DNA from: an unidentified bacterial endosymbiont
GTDB taxonomy: Bacteria > Pseudomonadota > Gammaproteobacteria > Enterobacterales > Enterobacteriaceae
DNA: 64,000 nt
Direction: 5' to 3'
Assembly (NCBI RefSeq): GCF_918797525.1
Contig: NZ_OU963893.1
Coordinates: 3,844,001-3,908,000, forward strand
A program made the translations under genes and the position numbers. Numbering within the stretch: position 1 is the stretch's first letter; each line of letters starts with the position of its first letter. Below are positions 17,612 to 28,580 of this stretch, one piece after another. The notes beneath the pieces were generated by a model, which was given only the letters and a program-made list of their open reading frames with translations, was not told where the DNA came from and searched no databases.

Positions 17612-18865
17612 TTACGCACGAATCGTATCATCACCGACGCCGATCCACTTGTAGGTAGTCAGCGCTTCCAGCCCCATCGGGCCTCGCGCGTGCAGTTTTT
17701 GCGTGCTGACAGCCACTTCTGCGCCCAGACCAAACTGTCCGCCGTCGGTGAAGCGGGTTGAGGCATTCACATACACAGCAGAGGAGTCCACTTCGTTCAC
17801 GAAGCGATCGGCGTTGCGCAGAGTGCGCGTCAGGATCGCGTCAGAATGTTGGGTGCCATGTTCCCGGATATGCGCAATGGCGTCGTCAAGATCCGTAATC
17901 ACCTTCACGTTCAGATCCAGTGACAAGAACTCGTCGTCATACTGCTGTGCTTTAACCGGAACCACAGCCGCCGGGCCGTCTTTCAACAGAACGAATGCGT
18001 CAGCATCGGCATGCAGCGTAACGCCGCTTTCCGCCATCTGCTTGCTCAAAGCTGGCAGGAAGCTGCTCGCGATATCCTGATGCACCAGAAGCGTTTCAAC
18101 CGTGTTACAGGTGCCTGGTCGCTGGGTTTTGGCATTGATGATAATTTTCAGCGCCGGTGCAATCTCCGCGCTGTCGTCGACCAGGATATGGCACACGCCG
18201 ATACCGCCAGTGATTACCGGGATCGTCGACTGTTCGCGGCACAGCTTATGCAGACCCGCGCCACCACGTGGTATCAGCATGTCGATGTATTTATCCATGC
18301 GTAGCATCTCGTTCACCAGCGCACGGTCCGGGCTTTCAATCGCCTGCACGGCGCCCGCCGGCAGGCCACACTCTTTAAGGGCCTGCTGGATAACGTTTAC
18401 CGTTGCCGCGTTGGTGCGCCAGGTCTCTTTACCACCGCGTAGAATAGCGGCATTACCGGTTTTAAGGCACAGGGAGGCCACATCGACCGTCACATTGGGG
18501 CGGGCTTCATAAATCACGCCGATAACGCCGAGCGGCACGCGGCGACGCTCCAGACGTAGACCGCTGTCCAGCAAACCACCGTCAATCACCTGCCCTACCG
18601 GATCGGCCAGGTTGCAGACCTGGCGAACATCGTCAGCGATGCCTTTCAAACGCGCCGGGTTCAGCGCCAGACGATCCAGCATCGCGTCGCTCAGGCCGTT
18701 TTCATGCGCCTCAGCGAGATCCTGTTCATTGGCCCATAAAATCTCAGCGGATTGCGATTCAAGATAATCAGCGATTTTTTCCAGCACACGGTTTTTCTCG
18801 CGGCTGGAAAGGAGCGCCAGTTTGTAAGAGGCGGCCTTCGCGGCGGCACCCATTTGTTCCAGCAT
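17612..18865 (-). CDS. proA: Glutamate-5-semialdehyde dehydrogenase (gamma-glutamyl phosphate reductase)
   Basis: A 417-residue cytosolic enzyme, the same length as E. coli ProA, which reduces gamma-glutamyl phosphate with NADPH to glutamate semialdehyde in the second step of proline synthesis. The catalytic Cys lies in [12 protein letters not shown], and the [13 protein letters not shown] and [17 protein letters not shown] segments are family hallmarks. It follows proB by ten bases in one operon. thrW lies just downstream. Confidence 0.98.
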   Translation of the reverse strand: MLEQMGAAAKAASYKLALLSSREKNRVLEKIADYLESQSAEILWANEQDLAEAHENGLSDAMLDRLALNPARLKGIADDVRQVCNLADPVGQVIDGGLLDSGLRLERRRVPLGVIGVIYEARPNVTVDVASLCLKTGNAAILRGGKETWRTNAATVNVIQQALKECGLPAGAVQAIESPDRALVNEMLRMDKYIDMLIPRGGAGLHKLCREQSTIPVITGGIGVCHILVDDSAEIAPALKIIINAKTQRPGTCNTVETLLVHQDIASSFLPALSKQMAESGVTLHADADAFVLLKDGPAAVVPVKAQQYDDEFLSLDLNVKVITDLDDAIAHIREHGTQHSDAILTRTLRNADRFVNEVDSSAVYVNASTRFTDGGQFGLGAEVAVSTQKLHARGPMGLEALTTYKWIGVGDDTIRA

Positions 18866-18875
18866 TATTTGCTCC

Positions 18876-19979
18876 TTAACGAATAATCATGTCATCACGA
18901 TGAACGGCAACCGGGCCATACTCGTAGCCGAGGATGGCATCAATCTGCTGCGAGTGGTGACCCGCAATGCGGCGTAGCGCGTCGCTGTTGTAGCGGCTGA
19001 CGCCGTGTGCAATATCGCGCCCTTCAAGACTACGGATGCGGATCACTTCACCACGCGAGAAGTTGCCTGTCACGCTTTTAATTCCTTTTGGAAGTAATGA
19101 ACTTCCTCGTTCCAGAATTGCGGCGGTGGCCCCTTCATCGACGGTCAGTTCACCTGCAGGAGGCGCGCCGAAGATCCAGCGTTTGCGGTTTTCCAACGGG
19201 GATTCCTGGGCATGAAAGCGAGTGCCCACAGAGATACCATCCATGACGTCACCAATCACGCCAGGACGGCTGCCTGCGGCAATGGTGGTGTCGATACCAG
19301 CGCGACATGCCACGTCGGCGGCCTGCAGCTTGGTGCCCATTCCTCCGGTTCCCAGGCCAGACACGCTATCACCCGCGATGGCGCGCAGCGCGTCGTCAAT
19401 ACCGTGAACGTCTTTGATCAGTTCCGCTTCCGGGTTGGAGCGCGGATCGGCGGTGAACAGACCTTGTTGATCGGTCAAAAGCAGAAGTTTATCGGCACCG
19501 GCCAGAATCGCAGCCAGGGCAGAAAGGTTGTCGTTATCGCCCACTTTGATTTCAGCAGTCGCGACGGCATCGTTCTCGTTAATAACGGGAACAATATTAT
19601 TGTCCAGTAACGCACGCAGCGTATCACGTGCGTTCAGGAAACGTTCTCTATCTTCCATATCCGCACGCGTTAACAGCATTTGCCCTACGTGGATACCATA
19701 AATGGAAAACATTTGTTCCCAAAGTTGAATGAGTCGACTTTGCCCCACGGCGGCCAGCAGCTGTTTCGAGGCTATCGTCGCGGGGAGCTCGGGGTAGCCC
19801 AGATGTTCACGCCCGGCGGCAATCGCCCCGGAGGTCACAATCACGATACGGTGCCCTGCGGCATGCAACTGAGCGCACTGGCGTACAAGCTCAACGATGT
19901 GGGCGCGATTTAGGCGGCGCGATCCGCCTGTTAATACACTGGTACCGAGTTTTACCACCAGCGTCTGGCTGTCACTCAT
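18876..19979 (-). CDS. proB: Glutamate 5-kinase
   Basis: A 367-residue enzyme that phosphorylates glutamate to gamma-glutamyl phosphate, the feedback-controlled first step of proline synthesis. An amino-acid kinase domain ([33 protein letters not shown]) is followed by a PUA domain (about 275-367, [18 protein letters not shown]). The start is at [10 protein letters not shown], giving the exact E. coli length; the frame runs 13 codons further upstream without support. Confidence 0.98.
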   Translation of the reverse strand: MSDSQTLVVKLGTSVLTGGSRRLNRAHIVELVRQCAQLHAAGHRIVIVTSGAIAAGREHLGYPELPATIASKQLLAAVGQSRLIQLWEQMFSIYGIHVGQMLLTRADMEDRERFLNARDTLRALLDNNIVPVINENDAVATAEIKVGDNDNLSALAAILAGADKLLLLTDQQGLFTADPRSNPEAELIKDVHGIDDALRAIAGDSVSGLGTGGMGTKLQAADVACRAGIDTTIAAGSRPGVIGDVMDGISVGTRFHAQESPLENRKRWIFGAPPAGELTVDEGATAAILERGSSLLPKGIKSVTGNFSRGEVIRIRSLEGRDIAHGVSRYNSDALRRIAGHHSQQIDAILGYEYGPVAVHRDDMIIR

Positions 19980-20168
19980 GATTCTCTGCCGTTCAACGAT
20001 AAGGAAAATTGATGTCAAACGAACGTTTTAACAGGACTCAGCCCTGTTGCCAACCGCCTTAGCATAAAGCAGAACACTTTGTTGCGCAGGATCAGGAAGC
20101 GTAGCGGCAAATTTTGACAGTTTTATTACTGAAATAATAAATCACAACTTTTTAGAATAATTCTCAAA

Positions 20169-20186
20169 TTGTCATAAAACTTTAAT
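20169..20186 (+). promoter_or_regulatory. PhoB box upstream of phoE
   Basis: TTGTCAT-AAAA-CTTTAAT fits the paired 7-bp direct repeats of PhoB sites (CTGTCAT-N4-CTGTCAT) and lies about 100 bases before phoE. PhoE is PhoB-controlled in E. coli. Confidence 0.6.
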
Positions 20187-20283
20187 TCCAGAACGTTAAA
20201 ACCCTTCCTGTTTTTTCACGGGACTGAAGCATGAGCTTTGCGTCCAGCGAATTTTAGCGCGTATATAACACTCAGGATTGAAA

Positions 20284-21336
20284 ATGAAAAAGAGTACTCT
20301 GGCATTAGTGGTAATGGGCGTTGTTGCTTCAGCATCGGTGCACGCGGCAGAAGTTTATAATAAAAACGGTAATAAACTGGACGTGTACGGCAAAGTGAAA
20401 GCAATGCACTACATCAGTGATGACGATGCCAAAGACGGTGACCAGACTTACGTACGTTTTGGCTTTAAAGGTGAAACTCAAATTAACGATCAACTGACCG
20501 GTTATGGTCGCTGGGAAGCGGAGTTCTCCGGCAACAAAACTGAGAGCGATGCGACACAAAAAACGCGTCTGGCATTTGCCGGTCTGAAACTGAAAGACTT
20601 CGGCTCTCTGGATTATGGTCGTAACCTGGGTGCGCTGTATGATGTTGAAGCCTGGACCGATATGTTCCCTGAATTCGGTGGCGACTCTTCAGCGCAGACC
20701 GATAACTTCATGACCAAGCGCGCCAGCGGCCTGGCGACTTACCGTAACACTGACTTCTTCGGCGCGATTGACGGCCTGGATATGACCCTCCAGTATCAGG
20801 GTAAAAACGACGATCGCGATGCCAAAAAACAGAACGGTGATGGTTTCGGCACCTCTCTGACCTATGACTTCGGCGGCAGCGATTTCGCCATCAGCGGTGC
20901 TTACACCAGCTCCGACCGTACTGACGATCAGAACCTGCTGGCACGTGGCGAAGGTAAAAAAGCGGAGGCCTGGGCAACCGGTCTGAAATATGACGCTAAC
21001 GATATCTACCTGGCCACTTTTTATTCTGAAACCCGTAATATGATGCCCATTTCTGGCGGTTTTGCAAATAAAGCGCAAAACTTTGAAGTGGTGGCACAAT
21101 ACCAGTTCGATTTCGGCCTGCGTCCGTCTCTGGGCTATGTCCAGTCTAAGGGCAAAGATATCGAAGGTATCGGTGACGAAGATCTGGTGAAATATATTGA
21201 TGTCGGCGCAACCTATTACTTCAACAAAAATATGTCCGCGTTTGTTGATTATAAAATCAATCAGATCGATGACGATAACAAACTGGGCGTGAGCAGCGAT
21301 GACATTGTTGCCCTGGGTGTGACGTACCAGTTCTAA
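20284..21336 (+). CDS. phoE: Outer membrane phosphoporin PhoE
   Basis: A 350-residue trimeric beta-barrel porin with a signal peptide ([21 protein letters not shown], cleaved before AEVYNKNG) and a C-terminal YQF assembly signal. PhoE forms a pore favouring anions and phosphate compounds and is induced in phosphate starvation. Gene order (divergent from proBA) and length match E. coli PhoE, separating it from OmpC and OmpF. The start is ATG 20284; the frame opens at a TTG six bases earlier. A PhoB box lies upstream and a terminator directly downstream. Confidence 0.95.
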   Translation: MKKSTLALVVMGVVASASVHAAEVYNKNGNKLDVYGKVKAMHYISDDDAKDGDQTYVRFGFKGETQINDQLTGYGRWEAEFSGNKTESDATQKTRLAFAGLKLKDFGSLDYGRNLGALYDVEAWTDMFPEFGGDSSAQTDNFMTKRASGLATYRNTDFFGAIDGLDMTLQYQGKNDDRDAKKQNGDGFGTSLTYDFGGSDFAISGAYTSSDRTDDQNLLARGEGKKAEAWATGLKYDANDIYLATFYSETRNMMPISGGFANKAQNFEVVAQYQFDFGLRPSLGYVQSKGKDIEGIGDEDLVKYIDVGATYYFNKNMSAFVDYKINQIDDDNKLGVSSDDIVALGVTYQF

Positions 21337-21370
21337 TTTTGGGGTAATAAAAAACCGGCTTTCGCCGAAT

Positions 21371-21400
21371 GCTGGTCACTTAAGGTGACCAGCAGTTTTC
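21371..21400 (+). terminator. phoE terminator
   Basis: A perfect 9-bp stem (GCTGGTCAC / GTGACCAGC, 21371-21393) with loop TTAAG, followed by AGTTTTCTT. Confidence 0.8.
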
Positions 21401-21595
21401 TTATCAGGATATTTTTTTGTTTTTACCCTCAGCTCTCGTTGATAACTTCGCTCCCGCCTGCCCGGTAGTATCAGCCATTGTGCCTGCTCATACAGGCTTC
21501 TTAACTCTCACGGCATATTGCCCGGCGTGGCCCACGGCAGTGTTATGTCACTTATCGTACCACTGAAGCTTAACTGATAAGGCAAATAACCCCCT

Positions 21596-22080
21596 TTAAG
21601 ATGGAACGCCTTTCTCACCATCTGATACCTCACCAGGGTGTAAGTCAGTAGCACGCCCCAGACGGCAGACGACTTCATACTCTGTGTTTTCCTTCAGCGG
21701 CAACAGCCAGTGACGGTTTTCTCCCGCCGTCATCCAGTGATGGAACAACCCCAGTGAGTCAAATCCTTTATCGAACAGCGGAATGCTGTTGTCCGGGGTC
21801 TTGTCTGCTAGCCGCATTTCAACTGTCAAAAACGCTGGCATTTATCAGATGACTACTCAGTTCCATCAGACAGACCATCCACGGCAAACAGATTCAGGCC
21901 ATACCACTGCGGGTGAGCGGCCTGTTGATGCCAGTGTTATTGTGTAATGTTGAACAGTTCCCGAACTGCGGGCGGTAAAAGGCGTTCCGCTACGATCGGC
22001 AATATCCGTAAGATTAATAATTTCAGACATCGGAGAGGGAACGGGCATGTACCGCAGAGGTAATATTGATAATGCCGAGT
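21596..22080 (-). pseudogene. IS4-family transposase remnant
   Basis: Minus-strand pieces match IS4-type transposases. About 22010-21880 reads VRELFNIT...WYGLNLFAVDG, around the first catalytic Asp; 21841-21596 reads LFDKGFDSLGLFHHW...GENRHWLLPLKENTEYEV, around the second. Frames shift between the pieces and both ends are missing. It lies between phoE and crl, an insertion scar in core DNA. Confidence 0.65.
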
Positions 22081-22099
22081 GCCTGAGAAAGTTCCATTT

Positions 22100-22133
22100 A
22101 AAAAGGGTCCATGTAGAAACATGAACCCTTTTT
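22100..22133. terminator. Bidirectional terminator after crl
   Basis: Fifteen-base arms (AAAAAGGGTCCATGT / ACATGAACCCTTTTT) pair with one mismatch around a 4-base loop and give a T tract on both strands. It is 70 bases beyond the crl stop. Confidence 0.75.
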
Positions 22134-22200
22134 ACATCAACCACCGGATCGGCATTAGGCTGTTACCGGTTTTTTTTTGCACGGTGCCGCGGTTATCTCG

Positions 22201-22602
22201 TTACGCCGTTAGCTTTACCGCTTCGCTGGAAAAATCATCGGCAGGTTCAAGCTTGAGATCCAGGGTTGCCAGTAAAGCACTCGCTTTTCCGAGGTACTCC
22301 TTTAGCGTGAATTCCAGGCGGTCGATCACTTCCTGATCTTTAATCGGAGCGGCCTGCCAGCTACCGTCTTTGTTAAACAGACCAAACTGGTAGCTATAGG
22401 TGAAACGTTTTTCTTGTGCTTCCATTTCCATCCACCAGCCCCAAAACTCCCGTTTTTCAGGGGCAGGCTTCACGTTGACGCAAACAGCCAGGCAGTCGAA
22501 AAAAAAGCGATTTTCTTCACACTGCTCTTCTCGAATATACGGGCCGAGAGCCATGAACTTCTTAATCAATCTACTTTTCGGGTGTCCACTCGGTAACGTC
22601 AT
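22201..22602 (-). CDS. crl: Sigma-S RNA polymerase assembly factor Crl
   Basis: A 133-residue protein, the same length as E. coli Crl. Crl binds sigma-S and helps it capture core polymerase, favouring stationary-phase and curli genes. The conserved blocks [32 protein letters not shown] and [12 protein letters not shown] are present. Start at ATG 22602 with AGGAG upstream; the frame continues eight codons further but without need. It keeps the E. coli place next to phoE and frsA, although IS4 debris separates it from phoE. Confidence 0.97.
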   Translation of the reverse strand: MTLPSGHPKSRLIKKFMALGPYIREEQCEENRFFFDCLAVCVNVKPAPEKREFWGWWMEMEAQEKRFTYSYQFGLFNKDGSWQAAPIKDQEVIDRLEFTLKEYLGKASALLATLDLKLEPADDFSSEAVKLTA

Positions 22603-22659
22603 TGCGATCTCCTTTTGTGAAGCCACTGTTTTATCAAACCAGAAAAATTTAGCAATCTA

Positions 22660-23904
22660 TTAACACAATCTCTGAGCGATCCAGCGCGTGATCTCGATTA
22701 ACGCGTTGTCAAAATTATGGTAAACCGGGCTGAAGGGGACCTCAAGCAGCTTGCCATCCGTAGATGACGAAGTGATTAAACGCGACTCCTCTTCCGGGCT
22801 AAAAGGATCGTTTTCCCAGAAACCTGACATCATCGGCGTCGGGCAACGACGTCCCAATAAACCTTGTGTTTTGAGCGAATAACGATTCAGTTCTATGCGC
22901 AAGGCTTCATCTGAGGCATCATGCATGCCAAGACGGCTGGCCAGTACGTCGAGATACATCTCCGGCACACGTCCCTGGCGTTCAGGATCGCTTAATAACG
23001 CGTGAACCACCGGCCCAAGACAGGCCACGGCTTTCAGGCGCGATGATTCAAGATAAGCCAGACGTACCGCGACGTTCGCGCCAAAGCGGAAACCGAATGC
23101 CGCCACCCGCGCATGATCAACCCACGGAATATGTTCCAGTGCTTTCAACGCATGCTGGTGCAGCAGGCTTGAATCTTGCGTTAATTTCCACTTCGAGGAG
23201 AAACCGATTGAAGGCATATCCAGCGTTAGCATCGCGATCCCCTTCGGGGCGAAGTAACGTTCAAACAAACTGTAGTAGTCGATTTGCAGGGAATCCAGAC
23301 CGCCGCACATCAGTACCGTCGGGAACGGGCCTTCGCCTTCAGGCATATGCAGGAACCCGGTGACGGGCGCGCCACCTGGGATGGTAAACTCAAGCTCGCG
23401 CATCTGTACCGGCAGGCGTTGGGCCGCCTCTTCGTAGGCGCGATTCGCCAGCGCCTGAGCCTGTTCAGCCAGTTCATCCCCTTTCAGATGCGGGTACGCG
23501 GCGATAGAGTAGAGGTTGGCCGCATGTAACCAGTGCTTGCCGCTGAGCGCTGCATCCTCTTCCTGGCTGGCTTTCTGCTGCCAAAGCATCGCCTGTTTTG
23601 ACCATTCGTAGATCCAGTTCCCGCCGCGATAGCCGACCACAGTGTCATAAAGCTCGCTATCGGTACGCTCGGATTCACTCATCACAATACGGGCCTGCAC
23701 ATCGAGGATTTCACGCGCATCAATGCCGCGCCAGATCCACATCAGGCGGTTCGTCATGCGATACCAGTGAGGCACGTTTTTACCGTCTAACGTAGATTGC
23801 ATGGCAGGCATGGCGCCTGGGTTAAAACGGCGCACCAGCGTAGACGTTTCAGGGTGCTTAAAACGGGGTTTGAAAAGAGTTTCGGTGAGATTCGCCTGCG
23901 TCAT
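22660..23904 (-). CDS. frsA: FrsA esterase, IIA-Glc partner
   Basis: A 414-residue alpha/beta-hydrolase family protein, identical in length to E. coli FrsA (YafA). In E. coli it binds unphosphorylated EIIA-Glc and influences the balance of respiration and fermentation; esterase activity has been reported. The first 150 residues are the FrsA-specific part; the hydrolase core starts near [14 protein letters not shown] and has [10 protein letters not shown] and the nucleophile-elbow-like [16 protein letters not shown]. Monocistronic in appearance, between crl and gpt as in E. coli. Confidence 0.95.
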   Translation of the reverse strand: MTQANLTETLFKPRFKHPETSTLVRRFNPGAMPAMQSTLDGKNVPHWYRMTNRLMWIWRGIDAREILDVQARIVMSESERTDSELYDTVVGYRGGNWIYEWSKQAMLWQQKASQEEDAALSGKHWLHAANLYSIAAYPHLKGDELAEQAQALANRAYEEAAQRLPVQMRELEFTIPGGAPVTGFLHMPEGEGPFPTVLMCGGLDSLQIDYYSLFERYFAPKGIAMLTLDMPSIGFSSKWKLTQDSSLLHQHALKALEHIPWVDHARVAAFGFRFGANVAVRLAYLESSRLKAVACLGPVVHALLSDPERQGRVPEMYLDVLASRLGMHDASDEALRIELNRYSLKTQGLLGRRCPTPMMSGFWENDPFSPEEESRLITSSSTDGKLLEVPFSPVYHNFDNALIEITRWIAQRLC

Positions 23905-23970
23905 TACGTTGCCTCCGTGGATACGTCATTCACAGACCATTGTAACGCGTGGCAGACTAAAAAGAACAAT

Positions 23971-23986
23971 GCCCGGCAAGCCGGGC
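23971..23986 (-). terminator. gpt terminator
   Basis: A perfect 7-bp GC stem (GCCCGGC / GCCGGGC). On the minus strand it is followed by ATTGTTCTTTTT. It lies 22 bases after gpt. Confidence 0.7.
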
Positions 23987-24007
23987 GTGTAAAGTTAGGT
24001 TTGGCAC

Positions 24008-24466
24008 TTAACGGCCAGAGATCGGCGGTACAAATATCACGCCCATATCCCATGGCTGTTCAATCCAGGTATCCTGAGGAATATCAATCACGTAATCATC
24101 AACCAGTGGGCGACCTGCTGGCTTGGCGAAAATAGTGACGAAGTGCGCTTTTGGATACATTTCGCGGATGGCGACGGCGGTACCGCCTGTGTCGACCAGG
24201 TCATCAATAACGATGAAACCTTCACCGTCGCCTTCCGCGCGTTTCAGCACAGTCAGCTCACGCTGGTTGTCATGGTCATAGCTGGAGATGCAGACGGTAT
24301 CGACATGACGAATACCCAGCTCACGTGCCAGCAGCGCTCCCGGTACCAGACCGCCACGGCTAACGGCAATAATGCCTTTCCACTGCTCGGAAGGCATCAG
24401 TCGCGCAGCCAGTTTGCGTGCGTGAATCTGCAACATGTCCCAGGTGACGACGTATTTTTCGCTCAT
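24008..24466 (-). CDS. gpt: Xanthine-guanine phosphoribosyltransferase
   Basis: A 152-residue purine salvage enzyme that joins guanine or xanthine to PRPP. The PRPP loop [14 protein letters not shown] is intact and the flexible-loop region follows [10 protein letters not shown]. Length and neighbours (frsA, divergent pepD) match E. coli. Confidence 0.98.
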   Translation of the reverse strand: MSEKYVVTWDMLQIHARKLAARLMPSEQWKGIIAVSRGGLVPGALLARELGIRHVDTVCISSYDHDNQRELTVLKRAEGDGEGFIVIDDLVDTGGTAVAIREMYPKAHFVTIFAKPAGRPLVDDYVIDIPQDTWIEQPWDMGVIFVPPISGR

Positions 24467-24723
24467 GTGAAGTGTCCCAGCCTGTTTATATACGGCTTAA
24501 AAAAATGAGGGTGAACCAGGTTGCGCGAGATTATAGAGATCTGACGCACTAAAAACCAGTGTTAAGCACCCTGAGCCTGGGTTTTTACATGCTTTATCCT
24601 ACCCGCCACTGGAGAAAGTGGTATTCTCAGTTGCATCTCGCAAGCCTGACTTGTGGTAACTATTAACCTGCTAACCCTGTGACCTGCAACATTCTTTGCA
24701 GCGCATCAACAAGGAGACTTATC

Positions 24724-26181
24724 GTGTCTGAACTGTCTCAATTATCACCACAGCCGCTGTGGGATATTTTTGCCAAAATCTGTTCAATTCCGCATCCTTC
24801 CTACCATGAAGAACAACTTGCCGAACATATTATGGGTTGGGCGAAGGAAAAAGGTCTGCACGCTGAACGCGACCAGGTTGGCAATATTCTGATCCGCAAA
24901 GCGGCGACCGCCGGCATGGAAAACCGCAAACCGGTTGTCCTGCAGGCGCACCTGGACATGGTTCCACAAAAAAACAACGACACCGTTCACGACTTCACTA
25001 AAGACCCTATCCAGCCATACATTGACGGTGAGTGGGTTAAAGCGCGCGGCACGACGCTTGGCGCGGATAACGGTATCGGTATGGCGTCTGCGTTGGCCGT
25101 ACTGGCTGATGACCGCGTTGAACACGGTCCGCTGGAAGTACTACTGACCATGACCGAAGAGGCGGGTATGGACGGTGCGTTTGGTCTGCAGGCGAACTGG
25201 CTGCAGGCGGATATACTGATCAACACCGACTCCGAAGAAGAAGGTGAAATCTACATGGGTTGCGCCGGAGGTATTGATTTCATCTCTACCCTGCCGCTGT
25301 CCCGCGAAGCTGTTCCTGCTGGCTTCCAGACCTTCAGGCTGACGCTGAAAGGGCTGAAAGGCGGCCACTCCGGCGGTGATATTCATTTAGGCCTGGGCAA
25401 TGCCAACAAACTGCTGGCACGCTTCCTGGCAGCCCATGCGGCGGAGCTGGAGCTGCGCCTGGTTGATTTCAACGGCGGTACGCTGCGCAACGCTATTCCG
25501 CGTGAGGCCTTCGCGACACTGGCCGTACCTGCGCAAAAAGCAGACGAGCTAAAAAAACACGCCAGCATTTATCTGGATACCCTGAAAAACGAACTGTCTG
25601 AGAAAGAGAAGAACCTGACCATGGAGCTGGGATCTGTGACCACGGATAAAGGCGCGCTGACAGCCCAGTCTCGTGACAGCTTCGTTCAACTGCTGAACGC
25701 AACGCCAAACGGCGTGATCCGCAACTCTGACGTCGCGAAAGGCGTGGTTGAAACCTCACTCAACGTAGGCGTGGTGACCATGGGGGACGATAGCGCTGAA
25801 ATCATCTGCCTGATCCGTTCACTCATCGACAGCGGTAAAGAGTATGTGGTGAGCATGCTGAAATCTCTGGGCACCCTGGCGGGCGCGGAAACATCTGCTA
25901 AAGGTAGCTACCCGGGCTGGCAGCCGGATGCAAGCTCTCCGGTGATGGCCCTGGTACGTGAAACTTACCAGCGTCTGTTCAACAGCACCCCGAATATTCA
26001 GGTGATCCACGCAGGGCTGGAATGTGGGCTGTTTAAGAAACCGTATCCGGACATGGACATGGTTTCTATTGGGCCAACCATCACCGGCCCCCACTCGCCG
26101 GATGAGCAGGTGCACATTGAAAGCGTGGGCCATTACTGGACCCTTCTGACCGAACTGCTAAAAGCGATTCCGGTGAAGTAA
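24724..26181 (+). CDS. pepD: Cytosol nonspecific dipeptidase (aminoacyl-histidine dipeptidase)
   Basis: A 485-residue M20 metallopeptidase that hydrolyses dipeptides such as carnosine. Zinc ligands sit in LQAHLDMV, LGADNGIGMA, TEEAGMDG and the C-terminal GPHSPDEQVHIES. Start at GTG 24724 with AGGAG upstream, matching the E. coli N terminus MSELSQLSPQ; the frame runs further upstream but the extra residues are not family sequence. It ends in a strong terminator shared with dinB. Confidence 0.96.
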   Translation: MSELSQLSPQPLWDIFAKICSIPHPSYHEEQLAEHIMGWAKEKGLHAERDQVGNILIRKAATAGMENRKPVVLQAHLDMVPQKNNDTVHDFTKDPIQPYIDGEWVKARGTTLGADNGIGMASALAVLADDRVEHGPLEVLLTMTEEAGMDGAFGLQANWLQADILINTDSEEEGEIYMGCAGGIDFISTLPLSREAVPAGFQTFRLTLKGLKGGHSGGDIHLGLGNANKLLARFLAAHAAELELRLVDFNGGTLRNAIPREAFATLAVPAQKADELKKHASIYLDTLKNELSEKEKNLTMELGSVTTDKGALTAQSRDSFVQLLNATPNGVIRNSDVAKGVVETSLNVGVVTMGDDSAEIICLIRSLIDSGKEYVVSMLKSLGTLAGAETSAKGSYPGWQPDASSPVMALVRETYQRLFNSTPNIQVIHAGLECGLFKKPYPDMDMVSIGPTITGPHSPDEQVHIESVGHYWTLLTELLKAIPVK

Positions 26182-26226
26182 TACTCTCCAACAGCCCTCT
26201 TCCGGTGGGGAGGGTGAAAAACGCAG

Positions 26227-26256
26227 GCCCGGAGCGTAGCGCCGCCGGGCTTTTTT
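26227..26256 (+). terminator. pepD terminator
   Basis: Stem GCCCGG / CCGGGC around a 12-base loop, followed by six T. It overlaps the end of the convergent dinB by two bases. Confidence 0.8.
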
Positions 26257-27313
26257 ACAGCCCCAGTATCAACTGTCGCTCTAACTGGGGATCCAGCAGT
26301 GTGACGTGCAATCCTACCAGCCTCACCCCTCGCCCCCCCCGACGCTCTTCCCAGGCCTTTTTCGCAGTGGCGATGAGATCCTCTTTATTTAAACGCGGCC
26401 AGACGTGTTCCTGAGTCGTTTGTTGGAAATCATTAAATTTGAGTTTTATGCCCTGACGGGCAATCAGCAGATCCGGTTTTACCTTCAATAAACGTCTTTC
26501 CAGTTCAGGATAGAGTTGCTCTGTAATAATGGTTTCACACGCTGACCACTCATGAATATCTTCAATGAGCGTACGTTCAACCCCGACGGATTTACGCAGC
26601 CGCTCATTATTCACATCTCGATCGTCAATCCCCAGGCTGCGCTCCCACAGCACGCGGCCAAACTTGCCAAAGCGTTTAAGCAGCAGGGCAAGGTCGCTTC
26701 GCTGTACATCCTCGCAGGTACGTAACCCCATACTTTCCAGTTTTGCCGCAGAGACTTTTCCTACGCCGGGTATTTTGCCGAGCGGCAGGTTTTTTAGAAA
26801 CGCCGGAACCTCTTCAGGCGTGATGACGTACTGACCATTAGGTTTATTTAAATCTGAGGCAATTTTGGCGAGGAATTTTACCGGAGCGACCCCCGCCGAT
26901 GCGGTCAGGTTCAGCTCGTTAAAAATCGTCTGGCGGATCTCCTGCGCCATCAGCGTGGCGGAGCCATGGCAATGCACGCTGTCGGTGACATCAAGATAAG
27001 CTTCGTCCAGCGATAGGGGTTCAATCAGTGAGGTGTAACGAGCAAAGATTTGCCGGATGTGCGCTGAGGCCTCTTTATACGCTTCGAACCGGCCCGGCAA
27101 AAGCGTGAGATGCGGGCAGAGTTTCAGCGCCATTGCGGTAGGCATAGCACTGCGCACGCCAAATTTTCGCGCGGGATAGTTGGCGGTGCTGATGACACCC
27201 CGCTGGACACGGCTGCCGCCGATGGCAACAGGAATATCCCGCAGTGCCGGATTGTCACGCATCTCCACTGCGGCAAAAAAGCAGTCCATATCGACATGGA
27301 TTATTTTGCGCAT
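26255..27313 (-). CDS. dinB: DNA polymerase IV (Y family)
   Basis: A 352-residue error-prone polymerase for translesion synthesis. The catalytic acidic residues lie in [14 protein letters not shown] and [11 protein letters not shown], with the steric gate Phe beside the first motif. The little-finger region ends in the clamp-binding tail QLILGL. A LexA-like site lies 15 bases upstream, consistent with SOS induction. Confidence 0.98.
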   Translation of the reverse strand: MRKIIHVDMDCFFAAVEMRDNPALRDIPVAIGGSRVQRGVISTANYPARKFGVRSAMPTAMALKLCPHLTLLPGRFEAYKEASAHIRQIFARYTSLIEPLSLDEAYLDVTDSVHCHGSATLMAQEIRQTIFNELNLTASAGVAPVKFLAKIASDLNKPNGQYVITPEEVPAFLKNLPLGKIPGVGKVSAAKLESMGLRTCEDVQRSDLALLLKRFGKFGRVLWERSLGIDDRDVNNERLRKSVGVERTLIEDIHEWSACETIITEQLYPELERRLLKVKPDLLIARQGIKLKFNDFQQTTQEHVWPRLNKEDLIATAKKAWEERRGGRGVRLVGLHVTLLDPQLERQLILGL

Positions 27314-27327
27314 TCATTACACCACAC

Positions 27328-27343
27328 ATGTATTTATATACAG
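27328..27343 (-). promoter_or_regulatory. LexA box of dinB
   Basis: On the minus strand CTGTATATAAATACAT fits CTGT-N8-ACAG except for the last base. It lies just upstream of dinB, as expected for SOS control. Confidence 0.65.
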
Positions 27344-27472
27344 TATAGCAAAAGACCAAAAATGCGTCAGCTCTTTTCATGACTCACACCTGTCATAAAA
27401 ACGTGATACAAATGTTCGGCATAATTCTCTTAGTATACATAAAGTTAACTAATAAATAGTGGGCATTTATTC

Positions 27473-28336
27473 ATGAAAAGAATGATTTCAGCTTCATTAC
27501 TCTTCCTTGCAAGCGCGGCGTCCGCCAATCCGGAAATTATCGCCCACCGTGGTGGTACAGCGGACGCACCTGAAAATACTCTTCCCGCCATTAAACTCGC
27601 GCTTGAGAACAACGCCCAGGCGATTTGGATCACCGTCCAGCTAAGCCGTGACGGCGTTCCGGTCCTTTATCGCCCAAGCGACTTAAAAACGTTGACCAAT
27701 CAGCAGGGGAAAATTTCCCGGTATGACGTTAATGAACTTGCAAAAGTGGACGCCAGCGTGACATGGAAAGATAAAGGCCTGCCGGAAAACCTGATGCACA
27801 GCACAATACCTACGCTGCAATCCGTGCTGACGACCTGGCCCGGCACCCGTTTTTATATTGACATCAAATCCCCTGATGCCGATCCGGTGACAATGGGTAA
27901 ACAACTGCTAAATGTCCTGAAAGCGACCCACAGTCTGGACAGGGTTCGCGTCTATTCAACTGAGGATCGTTATCTGGAAGCACTCCCCACCGACATTCCT
28001 CGCTTTGTCACACGCAGCGAAACGCGAACTCGCCTGGCAAATATTTCGCTCAGCCATGAGTGCCAGCCGCCATCGAAAAAAATGCAGGATTACTGGTACG
28101 GTCTTGAGTTAAACAGAAAGGTCGAAGTGGTCGAGAAATTCACCTTAGGCGAAGGTATTTCTCCTGCCACCTTAACCTGGGATAAGGAAGCGGTTGATTG
28201 CTTCCGTTCCCAGGGTAAGGCGCATCTGATTTTTATCGGCGTAAACTCTGACGCTGATTATCAGAAAGCGAAAGCGTTAGGGGCTGACGGAGTACTAGTG
28301 GATTCGCCAGCCAAAGCGAAAAGCTGGGCAAAATAA
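27473..28336 (+). CDS. Periplasmic GDPD-fold protein with altered active site
   Basis: A 287-residue protein with a signal peptide (about 1-18, cleaved after ASA) and a glycerophosphodiester phosphodiesterase fold: IIAHRGGTADAPENT near the N terminus and the late ALGADGVLVDSP. In active GDPDs the next block reads like IExDVxxTKDGxPVVxHD, supplying metal-binding Glu and Asp and the second catalytic His. Here the corresponding block reads IWITVQLSRDGVPVLYRP, so Glu, Asp and His are all replaced. The DIKSPDAD segment keeps acidic residues. It may bind a glycerophosphodiester without cutting it, or use a different chemistry. It stands alone between dinB and the nqr operon with its own terminator. 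Confidence 0.8.
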   Translation: MKRMISASLLFLASAASANPEIIAHRGGTADAPENTLPAIKLALENNAQAIWITVQLSRDGVPVLYRPSDLKTLTNQQGKISRYDVNELAKVDASVTWKDKGLPENLMHSTIPTLQSVLTTWPGTRFYIDIKSPDADPVTMGKQLLNVLKATHSLDRVRVYSTEDRYLEALPTDIPRFVTRSETRTRLANISLSHECQPPSKKMQDYWYGLELNRKVEVVEKFTLGEGISPATLTWDKEAVDCFRSQGKAHLIFIGVNSDADYQKAKALGADGVLVDSPAKAKSWAK

Positions 28337-28342
28337 CAGACA

Positions 28343-28367
28343 CAGGCCGCCAGAGGCGGCCTGTTTT
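28343..28367 (+). terminator. Terminator after the GDPD-like gene
   Basis: CAGGCCGCC / GGCGGCCTG 9-bp stem with AGA loop, then TTTT. It sits just after the stop and overlaps the end of the convergent nqrM. Confidence 0.8.
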
Positions 28368-28578
28368 AAAGGATTCTTTTTTGCTGATGCTGGCGCTCTC
28401 GCACCATGCGTTTTTTACGCGCATCGCAAGGCTCTGGACAGTCGCATACCTTTTCCAGTCCAACAGACGAGATACCGCCGCAGCTGCCCTGAATGCTTTT
28501 ACGCTTAACTATCCAGCCCAGAGACATGCCGAAGATCGCCAGCAAAAACACCACGAATGCTGCCAGAAAGGTCAACAC
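28366..28578 (-). CDS. nqrM: Na+-NQR maturation factor NqrM
   Basis: A 70-residue inner-membrane protein with one membrane helix (about 2-22) and a Cys cluster (CGGISSVG, CDCPEPCDARKK). In Vibrio, NqrM is needed to insert the iron centre between the membrane subunits of Na+-NQR. It is the last gene of the nqr operon, two bases after nqrF. Confidence 0.93.
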   Translation of the reverse strand: MLTFLAAFVVFLLAIFGMSLGWIVKRKSIQGSCGGISSVGLEKVCDCPEPCDARKKRMVRERQHQQKRIL

Positions 28579-28580
28579 CG

